Below are positions 1-14,472 of a stretch of 64,000 nt of DNA, in pieces (the first letter of the stretch is position 1; every line of letters begins with the position of its first letter). The position numbers and the translations under genes were made by a program. The stretch is taken from positions 3,699,501 through 3,763,500 of the forward strand of contig NC_092668.1 in the NCBI RefSeq assembly GCF_032118995.1. Direction: 5' to 3'. This stretch comes from Asterias amurensis. Lineage: Eukaryota; Echinodermata; Asteroidea; Forcipulatida; Asteriidae. The notes beneath the pieces were generated by a model. It was not told where the DNA came from, did not search any database, and saw nothing but the letters and a program-made list of their open reading frames with translations.

Positions 1-491
1 GTTGGTGTTTTGACTAGCCACATACCATGGTCAGCTTCCACATTCTGCAGACCAGGAGGTTTTTTTTCTATTTTTTTCCTACTTTTTGTTTTTTGCTTGC
101 TGCTATTATAATCAGTCACATGTTGTGTTCTGGATGTTTTAAGTAATGACAGTTTTCTTGCAAGAGTTGGTACAGGAATCGGTCATCTTTCAGATGTTTT
201 GTGAATCTTTTTTTCGTAATTTCCTTGTGGTGATAGAATTGCAAGCTATAATTGATATGCAATCATTTCCCACAACCTTTTAACATTCACCCCAAACCCT
301 AACTGCGTAGTTTCCCATCACAGTGTGGTCTCCCCGTCATCTTAGTTGTTAGACTTGTGCAAGTCCTTGCTTCAGTCTTCCATATCCCCTCCCCCCCCCC
401 TTTCATCATCATCAAGAACACATTTGATTCGAAATGTATGACGTGACTTTATTTCAGGTGTCCACATTCATCATGTTATGCCTCACCGCTC

Positions 492-1080
492 CGTAGACCC
501 CTTGCATTTTTGCCGTTGCTGAGATCAATCAACAGAAATGCGCATACGCGCCATTAGAGAGGTTTCGCAAGCGTGCGGATACAGATACCGATATGATAGT
601 TGTATCCGTTCACGTCAGCCGTGTGTTGGATTTTGTTCAGCAAAATAGGTATGTGTCACGTGAGTGCGCTCGCATTCACCATGAGTGTTTTCCCCGACAA
701 GCATGACCTACATGTACAGAGACCCCGTGTGTTATAAACTGCATTTTCTCATCGCTTTGCTTGCAAATGACAAACAATTTTCTGTCTACATCAAGCACGA
801 TACCAGTGAAAGCACTTCCATGGGGAATGTTTTTGATCTGGGACAAAAGCACAACTAAAAGTTTGTAAAACAGTATCCGTTTTTCTACGACGTGTACGAG
901 CTCCTGTGTTTGTAGCTAACGTGTGCAAAATACGATAGTCGCGGATACGCGCCACATGAACACTTATCAGTATCTGTATGCATATCCGTTGCCTTGCGAA
1001 ACCTCCGTAATGAAATGTCTTCATTGATCTCGGTGAGGGCGGTGTTTGGGCTGTGTGACATCATATGCAAGGGGTCTATA
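492..1080. mobile_element. TIR element with TA-flanked ends (~590 bp)
   Basis: The left end TAGACCCCTTGCAT and right end ATGCAAGGGGTCTA are inverted, followed inward by GAGATCAAT / ATTGATCTC. Subterminal GTATCCG-type repeats occur in both halves. Non-coding. Confidence 0.6.
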
Positions 1081-1310
1081 GCAATGCTGTGTTCACCTTT
1101 TTTTTTGTAATGATAGTGTTTTAGTAGTAATGCTTTACTTGCAAGAGTCAATAAATGTAGAGTGCCTTTATTAAGCTTTGCAAAATTAAATTCATTTATG
1201 CATTTAGTGCAAATATTCAGAAGAAATACTTTCAGCACTTTCTAAATTTACGCAACTATTTTTCTATTTGAGAGCATGCCCTCTTGTGGTAATGGATCAT
1301 GGAGAGATAG

Positions 1311-1555
1311 TGGGTTTGTTCGATAAGCTTCCCTGGGTCAACCCCACGGTGCTCACTTGGGTGAGCCCCTGACAAGAGCTAATCAAACGATCACACTCGC
1401 CCTCTGGTGGTGACGGCATGCACCTCAGGTCACCCCCAAGTGACCCACTCCACAAGCATGGCACTGGGGGCTGACCCGGGTGAGCCCCGTCAAAGCTATT
1501 CGAACGTACCGGGGCAGACCAGGGTCGACCCAGGGAAGCTAAACGAACGCACCCA
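1311..1555 (-). mobile_element. Family C element, copy 1
   Basis: GC-rich ~250-bp element with ends TGGGTGCGTTCGATTAGCTT and its complement (AAGCTAAACGAACGCACCCA here) and internal GGGTCGACCC and GAGTGGGTCACTTGGGG. TIR-type, non-coding. Confidence 0.75.
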
Positions 1556-1728
1556 TTAATTAATAGTGTGGCCCCACACCACCAAGTACCCTTGGGAACA
1601 TGCAGGAAGTTTGAGAAATTAGATTTAGCTGTTGCAGACTGCTTACCAACCAAACGGTATAAATGCACAAAAATAGTTTGTGGCCTGACGGAAAATGTTC
1701 AGGCGAGAAGGAGTAGTGGCGTAACCAG

Positions 1729-1929
1729 GGTCCAATTTCATAAATGCTGTAAGCAAAATAGATTTGCTGAGCACAAAAAAAGTGTTGCTTGTTACAGATA
1801 CAGGTTACCAGCCTAAATTACAACTACCTTTGCATCAGTGTGACTGGTGCCCGAACTCAATTTGTTTTCTTGGCAGAGAATCTTTTTCAAGCCATGTTTT
1901 CTGCTTTAACAGCTTAATGAAATTGGGCT
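1729..1929. mobile_element. Family F element, copy 1
   Basis: Starts CCAATTTCATAAATGCTGTA and ends TACAGCTT-like AACAGCTTAATGAAATTGGG; inverted ends, internal TGCTTAGC-type words. Confidence 0.6.
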
Positions 1930-2188
1930 AGACATTTTCATTTGGGAGGGGGGGGGGCAACACCGTTGGGGGCAAAGACATATTTAGGGGGGAAGGGGGA
2001 ATTGGCTATTCAATGTATGAACCTCTCATTTTCTCAATCTAGGGGCCAGGTTATTGCTGGGGCAATGGGTTGGGGCAAAGGTCCACATTGGATGCACCAC
2101 TGATTAGGAGTAAACATCTTGTGAGCTTATTAGAGTAGCCCTGCAGATGAGATGTTGCTAGGTACAAACGCTTTTTAGACAAACTGTT

Positions 2189-2379
2189 AAGCCTGTTTCA
2201 TACTTCCTGCGAATGCAAATGCGATAAGATTTTGACGTCACATGGCTGGGGTTTTTTTGCACGAAGGATTTGCAGGTATTGAGCTCAAGTCAACTGATGC
2301 GAATTATCAGCTGCGAATTTGTGTCCAAATTTGTATCGCTATCGCATTCATATTTGCAGGAAGTATGAACCTGGCTTTA
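2189..2379. mobile_element. Family G element, copy 1
   Basis: Ends AAGCCTGTTTCATACTTCCT and AGGAAGTATGAACCTGGCTT are inverted; the inside has TGCGAATGC/GCATTCGCA words and TGACGTCAC. Non-autonomous DNA transposon. Confidence 0.75.
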
Positions 2380-2488
2380 GAGGAATCGAATCTTGGGAAC
2401 GTATATTCTAAAGATTTGTCCCTCCAATGTGAATTTTTAGGATTCTACCTAAAACTTTATATTTTGTCTCTCTCTCTCTTTTCAACAG

Positions 2489-2633
2489 CGATACGCAGGA
2501 TCTGCAGAATTGGATGCAAGCTTTGAATCTTGCCGCTGCGGTTCACTCGGCCCCACCACTGCCGGCAGCCGTGGGACTGCAGAAGACATTTAGGCGTCCT
2601 CTTCTACCTGCGTCACCGTCTAAGCTCAACATG
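2489..2633 (+). CDS. PSD: EFA6/PSD exon: end of PH domain
   Basis: The acceptor is a CT-rich tract ending TTCAACAG; the donor is ATG|GTATAA. One leading base plus 48 codons. It encodes DTQDLQNWMQALNLAAAVHS then APPLPAAVGLQKTFRRPLLP, the C-terminal PH helix and the conserved post-PH segment of EFA6 proteins. Confidence 0.85.
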
Positions 2634-5600
2634 GTATAAACCAACACAAATAACTTTTTATAATAACAATATTAATAATAACAATAATAAAGACTTGTAA
2701 TGCGTACATATCCACCCTGCTTGGTGTTCAAGGCGCAGTAAAACCAAAAACAAAAACAAAAGAAAAAAGACACTACAAAATTAGTCCTTGAAAACCTCTC
2801 ACATCAGATAAGCTTTTAAAAGACAATGTTTTAAAGACACTGGACACCTTTGGTAATTGTCAAAGACAAGTCTTCTCAACATATGCACAAAATAAGAAAC
2901 CTGTGAAAATTGTAACTCAATTGGTTTTAGAATTTGCAAGATAATAATGGAAGAAAAACACAAGGTTTTCATGCTAGCATGATTTTGAGACCTCACAAGT
3001 GAGGTCTTGAAATCAATTCAAATATTTTACTGAGAAATTACTCTCAAAAACTATGTTACTTCAGAGGTAGCCGTTTCTCACTATGTATTAACAGCTCTCC
3101 ATTGCTCTTTACAAAGTAAGTTTTGATGCTAACAAATATTTTGAGTAATTGCCAATAGTGTCCAGTACCTTTAACTTGAATGAAATCCAGACATTAAAGT
3201 CAAAAGTACTTTGACTCATCAAACCACCTGTTGGGTCATGATGGAAAAGCTCTTTTGAACAATGTTGTCACAACCACTTTTTTTTTGTTAGAGGAATAAC
3301 TTAAGTGTATTCAGGGATCTGTAGTAAGTGCAACATATCTCACAAGAGCAGGGTCAGAGCTCAATTTCATGAGGTTCTTAAGCAGAAAATACTGCTTGAC
3401 AAATATCTTTGCTGAGCAAAAACTGAGTCGGGCACCAGCCATAACAATGCAAACTTAATGTTATTTGGGCTGGTAACCCGATTCTGCTAAGCAATACTAT
3501 TTTGTGCTTAGCTAGATTTTGTGCTTTCATACAGCCTTTATGAAATTGTGCCCTGGGCCCAATTTCATGGCTCTGCTTACAGTAAGCAAAGAATTTGGCA
3601 CTTACAAAAGCAGGCAAATCCGCGCTTACGTCCAGTGAAGTTCACATGTAAGCACACTCCGTGTTACTAGGCATTGTTTCCTTACACAGCTGGCACAGAA
3701 ATTCGGTGCTGGCACAAGTAAGCGTGAAATGGTAATCGTAACGGTAAGCAGAGCCATGAATGAGGTCTGATAATTCAAACGAAGTCCCATATACCTTGAT
3801 GTTTCAGCGCCTTGAGTGTAACTGAGTGACGGATATGAGTGCTATTTAAGAAGCCACTCTTATTATTATTTTTATTGTTTTGTTTTTTCTGTTACAGCAA
3901 GAGCAGCTAGCAAACCATGAGCGGAAGATTGAGTCAATAGAACAAGAGCTTGACGATCATAGAGCCTACCCTCCCGATCAAGGACAGAGAACGTCAGTCA
4001 TGAAAGATTACCAGCTAAAACAGGAGTACCTGGAATACGAGGTCAGAGGTCATTGTGTCTTAGCTCTTTGCTTGTCATACCATGGAGTGATACTTCCACA
4101 CGGAATTATTTCTCTCTTTTTCTGGCCATTTGAATCATGTGGTTTCATTACCTGAGTCATTAAGGTTTATCGCGATTCAGAACCGCAATGCGTTGTGGGA
4201 AGGAATATGGGGCAGTTTCTATGCAGTTTCTATGACTCGCGCACGCAATGCCTATACCTTTGTGTGGGCTCAACAGCGCCCTCTCTTGATATTTTACTAT
4301 TCTCAATTAACCTTATCTGTGGTGTATCTTGCTACATGTATCTTAGTTACGAGGCAGTTTTGCCTCTGGCTTAGCTTTAGGTTTGGGCGTCATGGTTAAG
4401 TGTACCGGACTCAAGCTCTGGTACTTCTGATTATAGCAGAGTGTGGGTTCAAGATGCTTGTGCCATAGCTGCTTTGTCCTTTAGATGGGATTGGTAGTGC
4501 ATGTAAAAGAGCCCATCGCACTTACCACAGAAGAGTAGGGGTTTACCCTAGCCCTGGCGGCCTTACACTTTCGTTTTGTACTACAGTGACGTCCTGGACA
4601 TCAGGGTACATTTCTGGGGCGGAAATTTTTTACAGCTTCATAACTCAAATCTTACCTGCAAGAAAGCACCAATTTCAACAGATTCACATTCCATGGCAGC
4701 ATATGTTTTTCTGCGGTGGGTTTTGATCGTCATATATTCTTCACAAATCCGTCATTTTCATGAAATAATGCAGCTCCCAACGCTAAGGAATTCCTAATTT
4801 TGTTCGTACTCTCACAGTCTGCCGTGTGTACGCAAGACGCACGACGCGCACATTTTGAATTGTGTTGTTAACGCTGTGCAGTCAAGATACGGTGACCAAG
4901 AATTCATGCGTCTAAGCTTGCATCATGCATCTTGCACGCGAATGTATACGCGTACGCACGACAACAGACAACACTGTGAGAAAACGATCGAAACAGGAAT
5001 TTTTTAACGTTGGAAGCTGCATTATTTCACGAAAATGACGGATTTGTGAGGAAAATACGAGGACCAAAACCCACCGCAGAAAAATGTATGCCGACATGGA
5101 CTGTGAATCTGTTGAAATTAGTGGATTGTTGCAGGTAAGATTTAAGTTATGAAGCTGTGAAATTTTTCCGCCCCAGAAACGGCCTCAATAGTTAGGACTC
5201 TGTTCCTGTGACAGAGAAAGAGTCCTACATGTATATAGGGCTAGGGTTTACCCAAGTTTTTTTGGTTCACATAGCAAGCATCCATGATCACAGTTTTTTT
5301 TTTCTTTCTACAGCTTTCTCGCTTCAAGACGTACATCTACTTACTTCATTCTCAGCCAACTCTCCCCATCGGTAAATACACCCTTGAAGAAGTCATGCCT
5401 CAGCCCGGCCAGTCAGTGGATAGTATGTCCTCCTCCTCCTCGTCCACAACGGCGAGCGTCTCTTCAGAAGGGACCCAAGGTTCCAGCCAGACAAAGGTAC
5501 CCCGCGCTCTTTCCAATCGTTACAGCTATCGTATGGCCATTTATAACAGCAATAAGGGGGTCTTTGAGCAGAATGTCTGAGTCCAGGGAGCCCGATGTTA

Positions 5601-8600
5601 TCACAAAGAGCCAAAATTTATCTCAACTGCAAATCAATCGTAATTGCTTTAAAGTAAAGTGCGATGACACACTACAAATCTCATTATTGGTAATACTGAC
5701 AACTTGTCTTGCGATGAATTTTATTGCTCTGTGAAATCAGCGGCCTGCCTTGAATTTCGCTCTAGAATAAGGGCACAGCAATTTTTCTCTGATAAGGGGC
5801 ACTTCTATGAGGAAAAGTTTTAATTTGTATTGGAACTTTGCAATGGGCACCACAGCATGAGCACATCAGGGCACCGCAGCAAGTGCCGTGGTTTGTTTTG
5901 AGGGTTGAGAGACGATTACTTCATAGTGAGCGCTTAGAACACACTGGGGACTTAAACTCTTTGCTTTGTGCTGTGATTGGAAAGTAGGGTTTGACTTAAT
6001 AGGCGTACGACTGTAGCATGCTGCATCAGGGATATAATCAAAGTGTGTGCAGAGGCAGAAAATAATCAAAGTTGCATGACATCCCCACAAAAAGAAGGAA
6101 AAAAAACTCATAGACCGTATCGAATAACGCTTGTGTTGCTATGAAAGTCGCCATCTTGAAGGGCAGACCGTATGCCCGTCTAAACGCGTACAGCCCACAG
6201 ACGTCGTGTCTTAGGGCAGATATTTGAATGGTGACGTCATGTTCAACACGGTCTGTAAGAATCCCCAGAAGTTGTGGAAAATTGCTGCAGAATGCAAACT
6301 AGTTTGGAAGATATTTGACATTAAGTGGACAGTGCCAATCGAATATAGCCAAATTTTTTATTACCTGTTAATGTAATAGAAAACTTTGAGGGGGGGGGGG
6401 TCGTTAATGCCCCTGAAGTGGTTTTAAGTGATAAGCAGTTGACTAACCATTATGTAGGTCAAATTCATCACCATGGTGATGATGATGAATACCATTTCTT
6501 ACTAAAATAGGCTGGTCCTTATGCATGTCAGCTGCTATAATAATCACTGTAGAAGGTGAAGTACCAGACAATACAGCTCGACATAAGTTATTAATCAACA
6601 AGCACCAATCACCAATCCTATAAGTTCGCTGACATATGTATTTGATCGAATCGATCTGATTTTACACATTGTCTTTCTCAGATAGGGCTGTCGAACATAA
6701 AGAACAAACGCAACAAACGCAACAACCTCAATAAAGCATTTTAAAAGCTCAACTTAATGGTCTGGGTTTATGAGTTGCTTTTTAATTTTTCTCCTTGTTC
6801 CAAATGAAAAGTAGACTTGTAGAAAATTTGTTATGCCGTGATAGCGTGATACACTCAGCTGCTTGCTCTCCGCGGTCGAAGACGGCTCTCGCTAGATGAA
6901 TGCTTTTGCGCGGAGCTGCTGGTTCCCCGACTGCATGCTCTCCGTTTAACGGGACCATAGTTGCGAGAGAAGAAGTCTCGCAGGAGGAGGGGGGGGGGGC
7001 AGCAGTCTAGCGAGAATATCACCAGTGTCGCGAGAATTGTGGAGAGAGTCAGATTGCATCACCGTGACGAACATTTAACGACTTGTCAACAAGTCTAAAG
7101 AAAAAAAAGGTTTAATCTTTACTCCGTTGAGAGAAGTTTTTTCAAATTGTTTTTTTTTCAAGAATAACAAATTTATGTTCATCAATATCAAGAACGCCTG
7201 CCAGTCCAGGGACTAATGTGACTGGCTTTAATGGCCAAATGAGTTTATTTATTGAAACAGGTGAAGGGAGTGACTATATTGTTGATAATGGGTAGTAAGT
7301 AATGCTTACAGATAATAGTAGTGAACATAAACAGTAAATAATGTTATGTAAGAGTGTACTTGTGCAATTTTAACTATTTTAACAGAATCATTGCTTACCA
7401 TTGACACTTTATCACCATATGTAAATTTATTACTTTAAAAACAGATTTTAAGAAGCGCACCTCTTGTTTTGTTTTGTTCGTTCTTACTCTTTCTATTAGA
7501 TACAGGCTTTGTGTTTAACAAACTGCCAGTCTTGGACAAAAACAGTTCATTTTCTAAGTTTATAAAGAAAGTTTCAGGAGTTCTTTAAACAAAAAGGAAA
7601 TCTGACAAATTTAGTATTGTGTTATAATGATACAATTACTTAAGCAAAAGAAACTTCATTGAGTTGTTTCTGCTACTGGTGCAAACTAGATCTCTCTGGT
7701 TCAAACTGGATCCAACAAGCTTCCAGCTAAAAATAGACTGGTATTGCTGCGTACAACAAATATTCAGAAAATAAAACAAACTGGTTCCATGTCTGGTTCT
7801 AACTTGTTCTAAGTGGCAACTCTAACATTATTTATGTGTATAGACTACTGTTATTGGTATGTTTTATGTACTGAATGGTAGTCACTTTTGGTGCAGTGCG
7901 CGTATTACAAAAGGGTACTGAACGAACGGTCTGAGCTACCAGGAAAGTGGTTGCCAAGGTCGCAAGATTACTCAAAGAGCAAGTTTGAGTGCACTCATTT
8001 AGTCGACCTGTGATTGACCTCTGACTAGCATTGTACATGCACAGTGACGCACTCACTCAAACAACTCGTTTGGAAGCCTGGTCAACTATCGGTGCCATTG
8101 TATTCAACACTCCATTGCCTTCCGCCTTTTCGCTATAGACGATGTGACCTATGTTTACATTCAAACCGCCCTCTGTTGACAAAACACTGTATACGTCATG
8201 TTTCGTCGGGCAAAAAGACACGTAGTCATGGTAAGATTGCATACACTTTGTAGCTGGCTGCCAAAACACAAAGGTATGCGCGCGAATCATGTTATGGTTT
8301 TCGTGTGACGTCAGAGGTCACATCGTCTTTAGTGTCACTGGTTCCCTTCTGCGCTTTACACATGTTAGCATTGAGCAGACAGTCGGGACCACGGAAGGAA
8401 TCATGGTGTCGAGGCTGGTTCCAAATAGTCAACCACAGTAGTCAACCAATGGTCGACCAGCCTGGGTTCGAGTTAAAACATAAACGTCAACCTTTACTTA
8501 AACATGGTGCACACTCGAACTTGCTCTATGGTGTACTGAGTGTCTTGCTGTTGTTTTCATATCGAGTAGTTTATTCTGGGGGGGTTTCCTGACAGAAGTA

Positions 8601-11600
8601 ACTTTGGCTGCGTTGGTAAGCTTCCCTGGGTCGACCCTGATCTGCCCCCGGAACGTTCGAATAGCTTTGACATCATTCCAGGGGCTCACCCGGGTCGGCC
8701 CCAAGTGCCCTGCTTGTGGAACGGGTCAATTGGGGCTGGCCCGAGGTGCATGACGAGGTGCAGGGCGAGTGATCATTCAATTATAGCTCTTGTCAAGGGC
8801 TCACCAGAATGAGCACCGCAGGGTCGACCCGGGGAAGCTAATCGAATGCACCCAATATAATCACTAGACACAGTCCAACATGTTCAATGTTTGTATTTAT
8901 GTTATTAACATTATATCACCACACTCATTTCTAACCCCTGTGTTCAATATATAACTCCATATTGAAGAGAGAAAGAGTTCTTTGGTTGATATTGAACTGG
9001 AAAAAAACCCAAGACATAACATCAACAAATTGTGAGTGGTTCCTTTTCCAAAATTTCAAAATGTATAAAGCCAGCTTCATATACTCCTTGCGAATGTGAA
9101 GTGAATTTTGACGTCACATGTCTGTTTTCACAGCGAATAGTTCAACTGTTGCAAATTATTCGTTGTAAGTTTGTGACGTCAATATTCGTATCGTATTTGC
9201 ATTCGTAGGAAGTATGAACCTAGCTTTTTTTACAGTGTTCATTTTTTGAGACCGACCCTGGAATTAACTTCTACATCAAAATTGGACGAGTATCTTTTAT
9301 TTTTCTGAGTACAGCTGCATTTCGATTGGTCTGATTAGCTGTTCAAATAGAGGACACGCAACTTTCTAGTTGCAAAAAAAAAAGAGGAAATGGCCGACCA
9401 CACTTAACTTTTGTACAGTGTTTTTCAGTTTTCTATTGGACTGTTTTGAAAAGAAAAACATGAAATAAAGCCCGGTTCATACTTCCTGCGAATGCAAATG
9501 CGAAGCGAATGTTGACGTCACGAAAATTCGCAGCAGTTCAGCTCCGGGCAACTCACTGCGAATATCTCTGCGAAAGGATAGTTGTGTCGTCACATTCACG
9601 TCAAATTTGCTTCGCATTCGCATTCGCAGAAAGTATGAACCGAGCTTTAGCTGATCAGCTGGAAAGTTGCATGTCTGAATAGAAGCGTCTCACAACTGAT
9701 GTTATGACCAAAGGGACTCGTCTGTTCATAACACCTTCATTTAAAACTAAACCCTTCTTCAACCACTTGTAACTCATTTTCTTTTACCAAATAACTTTTA
9801 TTTTTATATCGATATCTATAATCTCATGTTACTGCCTTGAAAGTAACATTTACTTTTAATATATTTCATTTAATTGCAACTGAATAAGTAGCTTGATTTA
9901 GACATTTTAGAAATCATCTATATTCTCTCCTTTTCGGTTTATTTTTTTATTAAATGAAAAAATTGCGGCTCATTGTTTTGAGTTTTTGATTTTATTTTAT
10001 GTTATTTTTGTTTTGCTCATTCAAACTATCATCAAGAGTTCTTTTAGTTTTGTAATCACTGAAATTTAGCACCCTAAAATTACGGACAAATCACAAATCT
10101 AAATAGATTCATTTACTGCTGAAAGTATGTCGGAACAAAGTTTTTGATGTGAGAAGAACAATACGTAAATGATTTGGTGGGGAGTTTATAATCTGAAAGT
10201 TTTTCAAATATTATTTCACTTCTGTGGTGGTGAAGATTTTGCTCGCTTGATTTGACGAAGGACAGAAATACATCGTTTTACAATCCACAAATTGAACTAG
10301 CAATAGCTTTGTGACTAGATTCCTGGACTGATTTTGTTTTTGAAACATTATGGGAAATAAATTTGGGGGGAAACAGTAGTTGTGGCATGTCGTGGCCGAG
10401 CAGCGGCCCCACTGGCCCCAAGCTTTCGGTTGTCAGCAGCAGAGTGTGGGTTCCCTTCCCGGTCATGACTTGTGCCAATAATTGCTTCAGAACAAGTTGG
10501 GAAGGTAGTGCATTCTGCTCTACCAGGGAGGCTCCTACATGTATGTTGATGATATCCATTCCTGCATCCTTGCAGACTGTTTAAGGGGGTAACCCGGTTT
10601 CAGTCCCAGGAGTAGGTGGCTCCTAGTGGATGATATCCATGCCTACACCCATACGGACTGTGAAGGGGGTAACTCTGTTTCAGCCCCAGGAGTAGGTGGC
10701 TCCTAGTGGATGATATCCATGCCTGCATCCTTGCAGACTGTGAAGGGGGTAACCCGGTTTCAGTCCCAGGAGTAGGTGGCTCCTAGTGGATGATATCCAT
10801 GCCTACATCCTTAAGGACTGTGAAGGGGGTAACCCTGTTTCAGCCCCAGGAGTAGGTGGCTCCTAGCGGATGATATCCATGCCTGCATCCTTGCAGACTG
10901 TGAAGGGGGTAACCCTGTTTCAGCCACAGGAGTAGTTGGCTCCTAGTGGATGATATCCATGCCTGCATCCTTGCAGACTGTGAAGGGGGTAACCCTGTTT
11001 CAGCCACAGGAGTAGTTGGCTCCTAGTGGATGATATCCATGCCTGCATCCTTGCAGACTGTGAAGGGGGTAACCCTGTTTCAGCCCCAGGAGTAGGTGGC
11101 TCCTATGTGGATGATATCCATGCCTGCATCCTTGCAGACTGTGAAGGGGGTAACCCTGTTTCAGCCACAGGAGTAGTTGGCTCGTAGTGGATGATATCCA
11201 TGCCTGCATCCTTGCAGACTGTGAAGGGGGTAAAACTGTTTCAGTCACAGGAGTAGGTGTCTCCTATGTGGATGATATCCATGCCTGCATCCTTGCAGAC
11301 TGTGAAGGGGGTAACCCGGTTTCAGTCCCAGGAGTAGGTGGCTCCTATGTGGATGATATCCATGCCTGCATCCTTGCAGACTGTGAAGGGGGTAACCCTG
11401 TTTCAGCCCCAGGAGTAGGTGGCTCCTATGTGGATGATATCCATGCCTGCATCCTTGCAGACTGTGAAGGGGGTAACCCTGTTTCAGCCACAGGAGTAGT
11501 TGGCTCGTAGTGGATGATATCCATGCCTGCATCCTTGCAGACTGTGAAGGGGGTAAACCTGTTTCAGTCACAGGAGTAGGTGTCTCCTATTTGGATGATA

Positions 11601-14441
11601 TCCATGCCTGCATCCTTGCAGACTGTGAAGGGGGTAACCCGGTTTCAGTCCCAGGAGTAGGTGGCTCCTAGTGGATGATATCCATGCCTGCATCCTTGCA
11701 GACTGTGAAGGGGGTAACCCGGTTTCAGCCACTGGAGTAGGTGGCAACATCATGCCCTTGGTGGCAGTTGATGTAAGGGGGGAGGGGGGGCGGCGGTATT
11801 AAATGATAACCTGAGGGTTCTTTATAAATATCTCGCAATGTTCACTGCCAAAAAGGTCACCACTTTACCTCACAATACCCTAACTTCATTTCAACAACTT
11901 ATCTTTATTTTTATTTGAGTGTTTTTCTCTCTTGCATGTGATGGCAATTAATTGGAAAATGTTGTTTTGAAACTAAAACATTTTGTCAGACTTTTTATTT
12001 ACAGTAATAATTTAATGTTGCTTCTACAAGAATCCAAAAACATAATTTAAACGTTTTAAGATTCCCTTTTTATCTGGAAACAAATATACTGCGGAATTTT
12101 ATTTAATATTTATTGTATGGATTATTTGGGAAATTGTTTAATAGGTATAAACGAATAACTGAAAGAAAGAAATATGTAAAATAATTGTAATTTCTTGCCT
12201 TTATAATAAGCTTTATTCTAATTACAAGCAAAGAATCTTTGAATAAAGTGATTGCAAAAATATTGATATGTTTTCTTTTTGTTTGTTTCGTCCAAAACGA
12301 TTTAAAATTGAGCAGCAGCAATTTTTTTTTTTTTAAATGATCTTCATCTGCATTCCAAGTGAGCTCAAGAATAAAAAATGCCTTGCCATCGTTTTAAAGG
12401 CAGTGGACACTATCGGTAATTACTCAAAATAATTATTAGCATAAAAACCTTACTTGGTAACAAGTAATGAGGAGCCGTTGACAGTATAAAACATTGTGAG
12501 AAACAGCTCTCTCTGAAGTAAACGTAGTTTTCGAGAAAGAAGTCATTTTCTTCAGAGGAGGAAGCGGCTTCTCTCAATGTTTAATACTACCAACAGCTCT
12601 CCATTACTCGTTACCAAGTAAGGTTCTATGCTAATAATTATTTTAAGTAATTACCAATAGTGTCCACTGCCTTTTAGGACCTCAAATCTCTGTTTGTTTT
12701 CTTCGCTTTCTTTATCCTTTTTTTTCTAGAGATTTTTTCTAGAGATATTCTTAAAATTTCAGTTCGTTCCTGAATTTTGATGATATTCAATCGAAGTAGC
12801 ATTTGATTTTACTTTTTGACCTGCGCAGAAACCCCCCCCCCCCCCCCCCCCCTTTGAGATCCATTTACTTTTGGTATTCAATGACGTAATTTCGCTCTGA
12901 AAAAATATAAAATATATTTACATTATTTATACTCTTTTGTGTGAGGTTCAGACTTTTAAAAAATAATCCCGATTTTCATGAGGACTCTTGTCTATTAGAA
13001 AATAAGTTCATCACAAAACTCAAATTGTCATTGGAGACCCTGTTTAAAGGCAGTGGACACTATTGGTAATTACTCAATATAATTACTAGCTTAAAAACTT
13101 ACTTGGTAACAAGCAATGGAGAGCTGTTGATAGTATAAAACTTTGTGAGAAACAGCTCCCTCTGAGGTTACGTATTTTTGAATAAGAGGTCATTTCTCAC
13201 TCAAATATCAAAAGACTTCAGGCCTGAAGCCTTTTATTGGGCATCTGAAAGCCCACATGTTTGTGCAACAAGGATGTTTTTCCATTTAATCATTCTCTTG
13301 CAACTTTGATGACCGATTGATTAAACATTTTCACAGATTTGTTATTTTATGCGTACTTTGGAATACACCAAGTTTTAGAATACTGGTCTTTGACAATTTC
13401 CAAAGGTGTCCAGTGCCTTTTAAACATAGACTTCCATTTTCCATTGTACCTTGAAATCTAAATCTTCTCTTTTAAAATTTCCTCTCAAAATATCCTACAT
13501 ATAAACCTTAAATTAGTAGGATTTGAAACTTTGCATGGTGGAGATAAGATATAGAAGAGTTTGCGGTAACACCATGTAATAACAATCTCTAAATGAGTTG
13601 GGGTGGTTCTGAAAAGAACCGTTGGGTTTCGATCAGTATGCTCTGATCGTCTTCTGGAGAATGCTGAAGACGCAGCATTCTCCAGAAGAGGATCAGAGCA
13701 TACTGATCGAAACATCGAGTTAACCCAACGGTTCTTTTCAGAACCACCCCAACTCATTTAGAGATTGTTATTACATGGTGTTACCGCAAACTCTTCTATA
13801 ACCTTAAATTACTTTCATTTCCACATGGTATTTGGGCCTTTGAAATATTTCTGACTTTTCATCATTTTAACTTGCACCTGTAACAAAACAATTAATATCA
13901 AATGTTGCCTTAGTGACAGTTTTACTTCAGTTGTTGGGGGTAAGTTTGATTCATTATTCATATTAATACACCTGTATCTATGTGTCACAGTTGGAAATGT
14001 ATGGTTGTATGTTCGATGCTTAGTCCGTGTCCGAAACGATGACTTCGGCTACAGCTACGTCTAGATCAGCGCGTTTACCAGTGTTGAAGAATAGGCAGAC
14101 GCGCGCGATCTAGCCGTAGCTGTAGCCGAAGTCGCCGTTTCGGACACGGCCTTAAGTTGTTTATCAATTCTAAAGAGGTGGACCTTCATAGTTTAACTCT
14201 ATTATATTTACTGACCACAGGTCTTTTTGCCCAAAGATCCAATATTAAATATGAAATGCAATGGCATGAAAGACAAAGCAAAAAGTAAACATAATTCATA
14301 ATAAAGTAAAACTACGGAGGTCCACCTCTTTGATGAAATCAAAGGGAAGTAAAAAAAAAAAAAACCTTAAGCAGAGAAAACAAAACCATACATTTCCACC
14401 TGTCATGTTCATATGTTTGAAGTAACCTTGTCATGCATGTT

Positions 14442-14472
<31 letters not shown>

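Larger units (their letters stand above)
1..2488. other. Upstream EFA6 intron (or part of it), repeat-filled
   Basis: No exon recognised. 1-480 holds nothing I can name except a C-run near 390-400. The rest is a TIR element (492-1080), family C (1311-1555), family F (1729-1929), a G-run near 1950 and family G (2189-2379). Confidence 0.5.
2634..3897 (+). other. EFA6 intron
   Basis: Contains an AATAAT-rich SINE-like tail (2650-2760), family A (2831-3174) and two family F elements (3354-3556, 3557-3765). No exon seen. Confidence 0.6.
4042..5313 (+). other. EFA6 intron
   Basis: Contains a SINE-like segment (4387-4575) and a ~585-bp foldback (4605-5190). 4042-4386 holds nothing recognisable. Confidence 0.6.

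Noticed and set aside
4576..5097. Two similar peptides (FLRWVL..SSQIRHF) on opposite strands
   Set aside because: They are the two arms of a foldback element read on each strand, not paralogous genes.
11000..11571. Minus-strand frames reading QGYPLHSLQGCRHGYHP repeats
   Set aside because: Antisense reading of the minisatellite; no start, splice or composition support.
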